Assembly: GCA_001692895.1 (NCBI GenBank) | Contig: KV748204.1 | Span: 710,771-774,770, forward strand | Origin: Cenococcum geophilum 1.58 | Taxonomy: Eukaryota > Ascomycota > Dothideomycetes > Gloniales > Gloniaceae | DNA: 64,000 bases | Direction: 5' to 3' | In this document: piece by piece, positions 47,795-58,142 of the stretch | Position numbering within the stretch: the first letter of the stretch is position 1 | Layout: each line of letters starts with the position of its first letter | Position numbers and translations under genes: made by a program | Notes under the pieces: model-generated | The model's database searches: none | Seen by the model: only the letters and a program-made list of their open reading frames with translations | Told to the model about the DNA's origin: nothing

Positions 47795-50700
47795 ATGGCA
47801 AAGAACGAGGAGAAGCCCGCTCCTGTTGACAAGGGCAAGGGAAAGGCTATAGATGGAGCTGAAGCTTCGAAAGAGCCAGAGAAAGACAAGGATGGCAAGA
47901 TAATAAAGGACGGGCAGAAGGGAGTCCTACCAACGGGTATGTCAAGCTATGAAAGCATGCTCTTATTTCTCAAGGTCTATAAAGTGATTCCCGAAGACTG
48001 ACCCATGACCTCAATAATAGAGGAACTTAGCGAGGAAGACCAGCAGCTCAAGAGTGAGCTTGATATGCTAGTGGAACGGTTACAGGTATGAGGCCTGGAG
48101 ATGTACATCTCGTGTGGCCGCAGCTTCTCATATTTTCTCTTTTAGGAGCCTAATACCACTCTGTACAAGCCCGCCCTTGAGGCCATCAAAAACTTCATTA
48201 AGACATCCACATCATCGATGACAGCAGTTCCCAAACCCCTCAAATTCCTACGACCCCATTACGAAAAGCTAGAGAAGGCATACGAATCATGGCCGCTGGG
48301 GGACGACAAGGTACGCAATTTTTATGGTATTAAGTGTAGAAAGTGACGCTGATGTTATTGAAGACTTCATTTGCGGATATATTGTCCGTGCTGGGAATGA
48401 CATACTCCGATGAGGAACGACTAGACTGCCTGAAGTACAGGCTTCAGGCACCTTCGACGGATCTGGGTTCATGGGGTCACGAATACATGCGCCATCTTGC
48501 GCTTGAGATTGGCCGGGAGTTCCAGAATCGACTGAATGATGATAAGCCAACGGATGATATCACAGACCTTGCCCTCACACTCGTGCCCTTCTTCCTGAAG
48601 CATAATGCTGAGGCGGATGCGGTAGATATCCTTAGCGAACTTGAAATGATTGAGCAGATCGAGCAGTATCTAGACGAGGACACATACTCGAGGGTGTGTT
48701 TGTATATGGTTAGGTATGGACGATAATTTTCTCTCCCGTTACTACAGCCGCTAACTTCCATCAGCACTGTTCCTTTGCTCACATATCCCGACAACGATCG
48801 ATTTCTCCGAACTGCATATAAGATCTACAGGCGTTACAACAAATACACTCAGGCCGTAGTACTAGCCATCCGTCTAAACGATAGGGAGCTAATAGAAGAG
48901 GCATTCAACTCAACTGAAGATAAAGCAATCAGGAGACAAATGGCCTTCCTCATTGCGCGCCAGAGGATATGGCTGGACGTCACTGAGGATGACGACCTGG
49001 AGTTGCAAGAGTGCTTGAATAACACGAGGCTGCCGGACCACTTCAAGGCATTAGCAAAGGAGCTGAACATTTTGGATCCGAAGACTCCGGACGATATTTA
49101 CAAGACACACCTCGAAAGCACTCGGACAGCAGGCTTAACCAACACTGACTCTGCCAGGCACAATCTTGCCAGCGCTTTCGTAAACGCTTTTGTCAATGCT
49201 GGCTTCGGAAATGACAAGATGATGCTTGTACAAGAGAACAAGAGCAGCTGGGTATGGAAAACCAAAGATGAGGGCATGATGTCGACAGCAGCTTCTCTGG
49301 GTATGCTCATGCAGTGGGATGTTGAGATGGGTCTTGACAAGATCGATCCGTATACCTACTTGAGTGAGGACTATATTAAAGCTGGTGCTATGCTTGCGAC
49401 TGGTATCATCAACTCTGGCGTGCGAATGGACTCGGATCCTGCCATGGCTCTGCTTGGTGAGGATGTAAACCTGGCTAATAAGAACGTGAGCATTCGAATG
49501 GCATCAATCATGGGTCTCGGTCTTGCATACGCAGGTTCGAACAAGGAGGATCTACTGGACCTTCTGCTACCAATTGTTGGCGACACATCCCTCGACATGC
49601 AGCTCTCAGCTATGGCAGCGCTGTCTCTAGGTCTCATTTTTGTTGGATCTGCACATAGCGACGTCAGTGAAGCTATCATTCAGACATTTTTGGATGAGGA
49701 CCGAACGAAGCAGCTAAAAGACAAATGGACGAGATTCATGGCTTTGGGTCTTGCCTTACTTTTCTTTGGTCAGCAAGAGGAGGTTGATGTCATTCTGGAG
49801 ACGTTGAAAGCTATTGACCATCCAATGTCGAAGCCCACATCAGTCTTGGCTGAGGTCTGTGCCTGGGCAGGTACTGGGGCCGTGCTTAAGTTGCAGCAGC
49901 TCCTTCACATCTGCAATGACCACATTGAGGATGACAGCGATGAGAAGAAGGGCGACGAGCTGCTTCAATCCTATGCCGTTATCGGTCTCTCTTTGGTTGC
50001 CATGGGTGAGGATGTTGGGCAGGAAATGGTTCTACGGACGTTCGGTCACCTTATGCATTACGGCGAAGCTAACATCCGGAAAGCTGTGCCTCTCGCACTG
50101 GGCCTTATTAGCCCTAGTAACCCTCAAATGAAGGTATATGACACCTTGTCGAGGTACAGTCACGATAACGATAACGATGTCGCCATCAACGCCATTTTTG
50201 CCATGGGTCTTCTTGGGGCAGGCACAAACAACGCGCGTCTAGCACAGCTTCTTCGCCAACTTGCTAGCTACTACCACCGAGATCCCAACGCACTATTCAT
50301 GGTGCGGATTGCTCAAGGTCTCTTGCACATGGGCAAGGGCACGCTCTCAGTCAACCCCTTCCACACAGACCGACAAGTCTTGTCAAGGGTGGCAGCAGCA
50401 GGGTTGCTCACCGTGCTAGTATCCTTGATTGATGCTAAGCAATTCATTCTTGGAGACTCAAGCTACCTTCTCTACTTCATGGTGACCGCTATGGCGCCAA
50501 GATTCCTCATCACGCTAGACGAGGACTTGAAGCCGCTGACCGTCAACGTGCGCGTTGGACAGGCGGTCGATATTGTTGGACAGGCTGGTCGGCCGAAGAC
50601 AATCACTGGATGGCAGACGCAGAGCACACCGGTGCTCTTGGCTCACGGCGAGAGGGCCGAGTTGGAGGATGAGCAGTACCTAAGCTTAAGCAGCGCCTTG

Positions 50701-50806
50701 GAGGGGGTAGTGATTCTACGGAAAGTGAGTTCCATCATAATCAAATGGGTGATTACGAATGATTGCTAACCTTTTGTTCTTGCAGAATCCCGACTGGGAA
50801 ACATGA
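47795..50806 (+). CDS. RPN1: 26S proteasome regulatory particle base subunit RPN1
   Basis: Largest non-ATPase subunit of the 19S base. It docks ubiquitin receptors, shuttle factors and the deubiquitinase Ubp6. Six exons (47795-47936, 48021-48085, 48146-48310, 48364-48713, 48765-50724, 50786-50806) encode 900 residues. The N-terminus is lysine- and glutamate-rich and disordered. The conserved EELSEEDQQLKSELDMLVERLQ opening follows. The proteasome/cyclosome repeats are seen in the middle (ASIMGLGLAYAGS, AMAALSLGLIFVG, AVIGLSLVAMGED, AIFAMGLLGAGTNNARLA). The C-terminal domain carries SSYLLYFMVTAMAPRFLIT and ends VILRKNPDWET, a short last exon of seven codons including stop. All junctions preserve frame. 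No anomalies seen. Confidence 0.97.
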
Positions 50807-52652
50807 GGTGCAACGGTTTAACGCATTTCTCCTCTTGTTGTTTCTTGGCTTTGACCCTGGCATTCTAATAGAGCTACGACCGTGCGTGTCAGCACTGGAG
50901 CGTTGTACACATAGAAGCATTGCAGTCCTAACATTTTGTACTAACGCCTTGAGAGAACCGTTAGTGTTGTGAAGGTGCTTGTGAACAGCCCACTACTAAT
51001 GATGAGTTTTCTAACTGTGGTCTAAGAAAATATATAGGTATGGATTGTTAATGACAGTGATCCATCATGTTACGACCGTGGTGGTATTCCATAAATACGA
51101 TGACAGGTATGGGTGGATCTGGTCTTACTAAAAGTACTCAACCTCTCGTTTGAATTAAAGCCTATCCTCCCTCTTGTCTGGACTCTAAACGAGGCTGAGC
51201 GGCAACTATCAACCTATCAACCTATCAACCACGCCTGGATGATTTTGGTGAGCATGAATGGTTCAATTTTAAGGCTCATGGTTGGTGCTACGCTAGCATA
51301 TGAGAGTAGTCTATAAAATTTATTATAATTACGATCGAATTTCTAGATAGGACTTATTAACTGATCCGTGATTGACATGTGGCAATGCTCACATTTACTA
51401 GTCGAGGGTTAACGGCTAGGGTTTATAAGGCCCTCGAGAATAATATTAATGCCTGTGATTCTGTATTATGCCAGGGAAAACTTCTCCTGATCGTTTTAAA
51501 CACCAGATTTAAAAATGTTGCCTTAACTGTAAGGTACGCCACGAACATCATCCAGCAGCGGGTCGGCCCGCAGCTTATTAAATGAGCCTGGAAATAATTA
51601 ACGTCATTTCTCGCTCCGCAAGGCTCCGGAGTCACTTCCTTAATTACTAAAGCCTAAGACACATGAGGATATCATTTAAATTCCTATAAACCTTTCCTTG
51701 CAAATATATGGAAGAATTCTGACGCAATGGTTCACAACATCCTAGTGGAGTGAGAGTGAGTGGAGCGCCGCCCAAGAAGTCAATCACAACACACTACCGA
51801 CGTATTATGAGGCTAAGGTGCTGGCCGACGAAGTGCTGACCGTGCTTGCGCAACGGAGGTATGCGGAAGATGTGAAGAAGGGCGTGAAAAGAAACGGCGA
51901 GATTTTGCGGGATTAGTCTAAGGCCGGGCTTTTTGACAAATGAGAAAGCAGGGAAAGTGGCGTTAGGGAGAATTAGGGCGTAAGGGCAAGTGCCGAGAGC
52001 GAGTGTTGCGGAGGTGGCGGTAAAGCTGTTGGAGGTGGAGGGGGCGAAGGGTTGGTTTGATTTGCTGGATGGCGAGGAAGAGGTGGGAGATGCGGTAGAG
52101 AGATGCGTGAAGTAGGGGGTTGATTGTGCTGATGGAGAAGATATCGAAGAGGTGGGAAGAAGAGTCGGAGTATGAGGACACGTCGTAAAGTAGGGAAATT
52201 GGGAGGATTGTATGTGTTTCACTTGACGACCGCTCAAAAATGCTCTAAAGCCATCCAATGAATTTGCTCTTGTTTCGAGTGACAGGTGATGAAATGCTGT
52301 AAGAGTTAAGAGTAGTTAAAGGAAAATTGGGTTAGAGTATTCTAAGAGTTATTGTAAAATGCACTAGATCAGCATCACCTGCCCGGAATTGCGGCAGAAG
52401 GGAAAAGAAATCTTGTTTTCACCAATCAGTTCTGAAATGCTCTAACGTGTACCCTATGATATGTAACATTTGAGAGATCCTCTTCAGTACATCTTCAGAA
52501 GAACCCAAGCGCCAGAAACACCAATCGCTTATACCGTCCACTGGATGTCAAATGCAATTGCGAGAGTTACGACATTATAGAAGAAGGCCAGCTGGATCCT
52601 GCCATTACCGAAAACCGAGAAATGCTGAACGCGCATACCCAAGCATAATCCT
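50807..52652. other. Convergent intergenic region RPN1 / glycosyltransferase-like gene
   Basis: About 1.8 kb. The central part (51,290-51,700) is AT-rich and looks like decayed repeat sequence, with an inverted TCGAGGG / CCCTCGAG pair at about 51,401-51,438. A short CTATCAAC tandem repeat lies at about 51,207-51,228. A 154-codon minus-strand frame at 51,794-52,258 is Ser/Thr/Pro-rich and matches nothing I know. Confidence 0.45.
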
Positions 52653-55010
52653 CTAAATTCCATTATGCAATTGCTTCGATTCCACAACTTCTGCAGCAGT
52701 GACACCGCTCAAAGTCGGCGCAGTAGGTGGAACTTTCGCTGTTGCTGCAGCCGCCGTCGTTGCAGACTCCATACTAGAACTAACACTAACCTCTCTTCCA
52801 GTGTTAAAGGCCGATCCAAGTGTAGCATCCGTTTTAGACTCTAATTGTCGCCTGGGAAACTCCTCGTCATCCTCAAAATCTTGGTCTTCCTCTTCGCCAA
52901 AACAAAATAAGTCATCAGCACTACTAGCCCTGACCTTTCTTCTCTTTCCTTCCGGTACAGGTTTGCAGTTCCCGACTTCTTGTCGAAACTGTGCCGCAAA
53001 AGAGTTTGCCACGGCGGTAACGTCTCCGGGATCAATATTTTTGCCCGTATATAGGAGGTAGGGAAGATGTGGAATCTCTGCGAGGTCGCCGTCAAAAGGA
53101 AGGGCAGAGTGAAGTGGCCGGGAATGCGGGACTAGAGGCGGTTCAAAATTATCTGGTGGTTCAGGCAGAGAGTCGGCTGTTAGAAAAGGTCCATCTGGGA
53201 GTTTTGGCGGCGCACCTTCATCTCCGGCGTCTGGCTGTTTCGATGCTGCTGGCCCGAATTCTTCTGGTAGGTGATAGAGTTCATTGTGAACGGTGACGAG
53301 ATTTTCGGCAGATATGGTGCCAGGGTAGAGAAGAGAATAGCCCCGGGCGCGCATGAATTCAAGAAAATATTCAGTCCAGGATGGAAGCGTCTCGGAAACA
53401 ATTTTAGCGCGAGAGGCCTTCTTAGGTTCCTGACGTTCTATTGCGACTCGGTTGCTTAGGAATGAATGTAGCTCAACCCATTTGTCTCCAAAGTACAGGG
53501 CAGCGTTACTATTAGGAGCTTCCCAGAGGAAAGGCACGCTTGTAACATCTGTTACTGCCTTATACTTGGCGCTGTTCATCTCCTTTAGAACGGGGACCTT
53601 AAGGGACGAAACTCCGTCTAGAAGATGTGCAGGTATTTCCAGGCTTACACCCATTACCTTTTTCGCATCATCTGCACCATATGAGGAGTGCTTGTATTCT
53701 AACAAATTGTACTTTAGATAGTGATAGTACAGTGGGGAGAGCTGCGCTTGGGGAGATAGTAGAAGGACATGAGAGTTGGAAGGACTGGCTGGATAGAACG
53801 ATTCTAGAAAGCGGATGGATGCTTCTTCAGGGGATATTCGCTGGTTCGGTATACGATGTCGGATGGTGAGCAAATTGGACATGAGTGGATTGTCCCTTGC
53901 TGATGGCGGCCAGACAAGATTTTCCAAATAATGTTGGAGAGGTGGGTCCAAATCCGAAGGTAATTCCATGATGAGTCGTGGAGGCTTGAGCCCAGTGTAA
54001 TCGGCATTTTCAATGGATTTGAGAAGCCTAATCAGTGAGCCAGACGATTGAGATGGTGCTTGAATGAGGATATCCACTGTCGCTTGGTGCCATGACTTCA
54101 AAGATCCCGAATCAAGCCTAGCTATCCACATGAAGTTCTCTAAACCATCCTTCGGAATCTCAATAACAGTAAGCCCTTGCTCTTTCGCTTTCGCACGAAC
54201 GCCTCGGACAAAGAAAGCGTCATCCTGGATTGAGTCATCCATGATGACAACATGTGGGCGGAGGAAGGTATGAATGTGATTCATCGCGGCGGCAACGCTT
54301 CTCTCGGCGCGGAAATCGGAGCTGTATTCCGAGTAATCCGGTCTTGCATCATGCCAATACGCACCACACTTTCCCTGGTCAACCCCATTAATCTCAAGAA
54401 TATCATCTATGGGAATAGTATCGCGTCCCATGAAAGCAACGTGGATATAATTCCTGTTCCATTTGGCCATCTCGCATACCAGTGGGATTACTATGGAAGC
54501 GCTTTTCAGGTTCGAGATAGCGAATAACACATTCCTATCCATCTGCCGGTATCCTAACGAAGTAGCTGCTCCGTGAAGTGAGACAGCTAATTTGAAGAAC
54601 CTAATCTGTCCATTATAGACATGTTGCGGAGGACTATCCTCCTTTGACTTTGCTATTCCAGGTGGAGGGCCGGTTAGCTCAGTAGGGGTAGATGGCGTCC
54701 TCCCGATAGGCGCAGTGATTTGTGGCCCTCTTAATCCTCTCCCATGCACTTGACCTAGATCGGTTGGTATGTTGTGTATGAAGACGTATATTAAGTAGCA
54801 TGCCAGAATTGCCAATACTATCCGTCTCTTTCGATAACGTAACGGTGTCCTCCAAACGTTCCACCATGGAGGAGTTCTTCCAGGTTTATGATCATCATCT
54901 CGCTTTCCCAGCTCTTCATCGCTCGGAAAGATTGTCCTAGTAACCATGCTGCCACGTTCCCCTTCCTGACCAACTCCGCCTCGGATCCGATGACGTCCTC
55001 CGTCTAGCAT
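52653..55010 (-). CDS. Type II membrane protein of the fungal 'glycosyltransferase 2' group
   Basis: Intronless gene for 785 residues. A cytosolic N-terminus of about 60 residues rich in Arg precedes one membrane helix (about 63-81, IVLAILACYLIYVFIHNI). This is a Golgi-type signal anchor, so the catalytic-size domain would face the lumen. The lumenal part begins near RFFKLAVSL and contains long conserved blocks (RNVLFAISNLKSASIVIPLVCEMA, HVVIMDDSIQDDAFFVRG, PFLWEAPNSNAALYFGDKWVELHSFLSNR). Proteins with this layout are annotated glycosyltransferase 2 in filamentous fungi. I do not know of a proven substrate and cannot point to a certain catalytic DxD, although MDDS is a candidate. The C-terminal 150 residues are acidic and probably disordered. 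Start is ATG at 55010. Confidence 0.75.
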   Translation of the reverse strand: MLDGGRHRIRGGVGQEGERGSMVTRTIFPSDEELGKRDDDHKPGRTPPWWNVWRTPLRYRKRRIVLAILACYLIYVFIHNIPTDLGQVHGRGLRGPQITAPIGRTPSTPTELTGPPPGIAKSKEDSPPQHVYNGQIRFFKLAVSLHGAATSLGYRQMDRNVLFAISNLKSASIVIPLVCEMAKWNRNYIHVAFMGRDTIPIDDILEINGVDQGKCGAYWHDARPDYSEYSSDFRAERSVAAAMNHIHTFLRPHVVIMDDSIQDDAFFVRGVRAKAKEQGLTVIEIPKDGLENFMWIARLDSGSLKSWHQATVDILIQAPSQSSGSLIRLLKSIENADYTGLKPPRLIMELPSDLDPPLQHYLENLVWPPSARDNPLMSNLLTIRHRIPNQRISPEEASIRFLESFYPASPSNSHVLLLSPQAQLSPLYYHYLKYNLLEYKHSSYGADDAKKVMGVSLEIPAHLLDGVSSLKVPVLKEMNSAKYKAVTDVTSVPFLWEAPNSNAALYFGDKWVELHSFLSNRVAIERQEPKKASRAKIVSETLPSWTEYFLEFMRARGYSLLYPGTISAENLVTVHNELYHLPEEFGPAASKQPDAGDEGAPPKLPDGPFLTADSLPEPPDNFEPPLVPHSRPLHSALPFDGDLAEIPHLPYLLYTGKNIDPGDVTAVANSFAAQFRQEVGNCKPVPEGKRRKVRASSADDLFCFGEEEDQDFEDDEEFPRRQLESKTDATLGSAFNTGREVSVSSSMESATTAAAATAKVPPTAPTLSGVTAAEVVESKQLHNGI

Positions 55011-55518
55011 GCTCGGTAACGGATCATTGCGAGCTCGGCGAGTGTATCGTCAAAATAGACATGCGTAGCTCAACGGTTGTGGCGGTGGGCGTGCTTCGAG
55101 AGTCAAAGTGAATTGTGGAAGCTTTTGCGGGAACGACAGAAGGGTAAACAGGTCAGGGAGTGTAGGAGAGCCGAGCTTACACGTAATGATGTATGGTATC
55201 GATTTGAGAAAATAACGCGTGGCTTGTAGATTGATAGGGCTGAGGATTCCATGTGAGTTCATGATGTAGCGATCCCGGGTCTTGGCAAGGGATCCTATGT
55301 ATGGTGGGCCATACGTACCAAACTAGTGCTATCTCTTAACCCGTTGATTCTGGCGCAACGATATCGATAAGGATTAGCCAATAGGAGGCCCTTATTCGAA
55401 CCTTTGTGATGAGAACTGTATATCTGATACCGGTGTTCACGCACGAGCCGGCTTGGCGTTGCGCCTCAACTGGTTAAGGGATAGACGTGTCCCTTGTTTC
55501 CGTCCTTCCTCGTGCTAT
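55011..55518. other. Intergenic region upstream of the glycosyltransferase-like gene
   Basis: Promoter of the minus-strand glycosyltransferase-like gene and downstream of the P450 relic. No gene seen. Confidence 0.5.
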
Positions 55519-57166
55519 TCACACCGCAAGGGCTTCCTTTTCGCCAAATTTATTCAACGCCTCCCTCAATGCGGCCTTGTTCCTTGGCTTGAAGATAACC
55601 TTGTACTCTCTTCGTAACGAGGCTTGTTGGATCAGCACTGCCAAGGACAGGATGTGTCTCAACCTCGGAATCCTGCAAAATTTCGGACCTATTGAGCATC
55701 CTAAGAAACACCAAATATAGTTCTCTATTAGCGAGCAAAGACCCTGCACACATCCGGTAGCCTAAGCCATAAGTAAAGAGTGGCGCATCGGACTGCTCCA
55801 ACCACCGCTCTGGTCGAAATACCTCAGGATCAGCCCATATTTTGGGATCTGAACAAGATTCATTAGTATGAAAGGCAGCGCGTTCAAGTAAATGGTACTC
55901 CCCGCAGGAATCAATTTTCCTTCGTAATTCACGTCTTTTACCGTGGCTCGAGGAAAAGCCAGACGAAGAACACAATAATACCTGAGAAACTCTCGAACCA
56001 TTGCTGCAATATGGGCACATTTTTGGTCATCTAATGGATTACACAAGGGTTCTTCGTCCGTATAGAATTCCCGGATGGCCTCGATAGCCTTGGTCTGAGT
56101 GTCGGGACGCTGGGCCAACAAAGCCACACTCCATTGGACCAGAGTGGTCATTGTATCCAAGCCCCCAGAAAGCATTGTTAGGTTGATCGATGTAAGTTCC
56201 TTCTTGTTGAGAGAAGCTTCCTTGTCAAGAATCACATTTGCTTGGATACAAGGTCTGCGAATTCCTTTCTCCATGCAATCATCTAGGCCCTTATTTAAAC
56301 GCTTCAGATATACATCTCTCCGATCTCGCATCTCCCTCGCCTTCTTTGACCCGAAGCTTAAGGGATTCAGTGGAAGGATAGGTATATAATCCTGAAGATT
56401 ACTGGTCGTGCTTCGAAATTTGCTAATGATCTCTTCGACCTCCGTGATCTTATGGAACATCGGGCCGTCTCCACTGCCCATTCGGGTACCCCAGTTCAGG
56501 GTGAGTGCAAGGCTGAAGCTCAGGCGTTGGAGGGTCTACACCCACTTTTCCTGCTTGCCCATTCTTGAGACCTTCTTTGACAAAGTCTTTAGTCTCTACA
56601 TCCAGATGTCCAATATAGGTAGCGATCGATGGCTTGTTCAACGCTGACGCAGCGCCTTTTCGCCGACGCCTCAAGGATTCATTGAAAGGGGACGTGCCGA
56701 TGGTCGTTCCCACAGAATTGGAGAGAACCTATAGTCATTGGGTCAGTCGGGATGCAAAGCCTTTATTGTAGATCCATAGCAGCCTATACCTTGTGGAATG
56801 TCCGAAATATAGGCCTTGAACTTAGTGCTTGACTATTCTGTCCGAATATCTTCTTCGCAGCTTTAGTACTGTTCACCACGATGACTGGGATATTTCCTAG
56901 TTGGATCTGATACACGTCGCCATATATTTTGGACTGCTGCCTGTATTTTTCTGCTGCATTGAATCTAATATCTGGAATGTTCCCCACCAGCAGCCAGTTT
57001 GTTGAACCTATGAACTCCTTTATTCGAGCTGCGCGTCGAATGAATTCGTTGGAAATGAGGTAGGTTAGTGGGATCGCAAGAAATAAAAGGAAAAGGCTTC
57101 GGAGAAGGTGTTCATCAAATTGTGTTGATAAGGTAGGGATGTAGAGATCGTGGTGAATTGGAGGAC
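55519..57166 (-). pseudogene. Cytochrome P450, CYP504-like (phenylacetate hydroxylase type), frameshifted
   Basis: Most of a P450 is readable on the minus strand but in several frames. The N-terminal part has a hydrophobic helix then GNIPDIRFNAAEKYRQQSKIYGD. A normal 61-bp intron (56789-56729) follows, then VGTTIGTSPFNESLRRRRK. The frame then shifts near 56,530 to RLSFSLALTLNWGTRMGSG. The I-helix region GGLDTMT and the ExxR motif EFLR are present. A second shift near 55,880 leads to the PERW motif and the haem loop FTYGLGYRMCAG. A third shift near 55,610 leads to the true C-terminus YKVIFKPRNKAALREAL, ending at 55519. The LANRELY and ADPTSLVT signatures point to CYP504, which hydroxylates phenylacetate in fungi. 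No ATG is visible at the N-terminus. With three frameshifts it is almost certainly dead. Sequencing error is the alternative, but neighbouring genes are clean. Confidence 0.85.
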
Positions 57167-58142
57167 CTGTAAAATGAAGGATGTGGAAAAGAGAGAATTG
57201 GGGACAAGGGTGGAGACGCTATCTATGTCGCGATCTTAAGCACATTTCATCGGCTTCACGGACAAGTGTGGAGATTGTACCCGGTCGAAGTCGCAGTTGT
57301 CATTTACTCAACGGCGGATTTCCTGGATTCCCGCTTGGAGCTAGAGTCTGGGGTTTGGCTCTAAAATGCCGAACAACAACGGAATGATTCCGATCGCGGA
57401 ATAATAACACTGAAGTTCTATGAGGCGTTTGGGAGAAATACAAGGATATTTTTTGTAGCATATTAAGTAAGTGCACAGGGTGTAGGTGTTGATATGAAGT
57501 ACCTGGCAAGACCGATATCTGAAATCTGCGGAACCATCGCTCTACAAGCAGCCCACCTAGCTACTCTCTACCTTGCTCCAAAATGGGAATATCCTTTCCT
57601 AGTAGAATTTCATTAAGATTTCTTAGGCCTGGATTGCATATTCTCAAGTTTCTTCACTATATCCATGAAGTAAAATTTGTTGCTGTTGCAGGGCTTGGTA
57701 AATCTATCTGAGGAATACCGTGCTTGCGCCAAGTCTACTCGTGCCATATTGGGCAAGCGGTTGCTCAGCGCTCAAACGAACCTTTCCGTTCCAAGGTTCC
57801 TGCGTGTGTACTAGCCGATCTCTTTATCGTCTACTTCGAGTTCCTCTCTGTTGCTTCAAATACTCTTTGAAATAGTTCTGTAATGTTTACTCTATGGTGG
57901 CGATCATAGTGTGACGTCAGTCGTATGAAGTTCTGATTTTGGCAAGAACGTACAATTCTGTGGAGGTGGATAGCAGATTCTATTACAACCTCGATACGCC
58001 TCTTATGCCTTCTTAGCCAGAAAATACTGTAACGTGGTTGACCGGTCCCCGGGTTATGACCGATTTAGTAAAACTTTAACTCAGGGACTGGTCAAAACCC
58101 CGTTAACCACGTTACGTCGATTGCTGAAACCACCAACGAAAG
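57167..58142. other. Gene-free stretch with an inverted-repeat element
   Basis: About 1 kb between the P450 relic and the esterase relic, diverging from each other. It holds only the small inverted-repeat element listed separately. Confidence 0.5.
58029..58115. repeat. Short inverted-repeat (MITE-like) element
   Basis: The 11-bp termini GTAACGTGGTT (58029-58039) and AACCACGTTAC (58105-58115) are perfect inverted repeats. Inside them GACCGGTCCC and GGGACTGGTC form a second, near-perfect pair, so most of the 87 bp can fold into one hairpin. The ends resemble the TGTAAC...GTTACA termini of fungal LTRs. It may be a miniature inverted-repeat element or a folded solo fragment. No clear target duplication is visible. 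Confidence 0.6.

Noticed and set aside
51794-52258. 154-codon minus-strand frame
   Set aside because: Ser/Thr/Pro-rich with no domain, and a second frame of similar quality overlaps it, so chance is likely.
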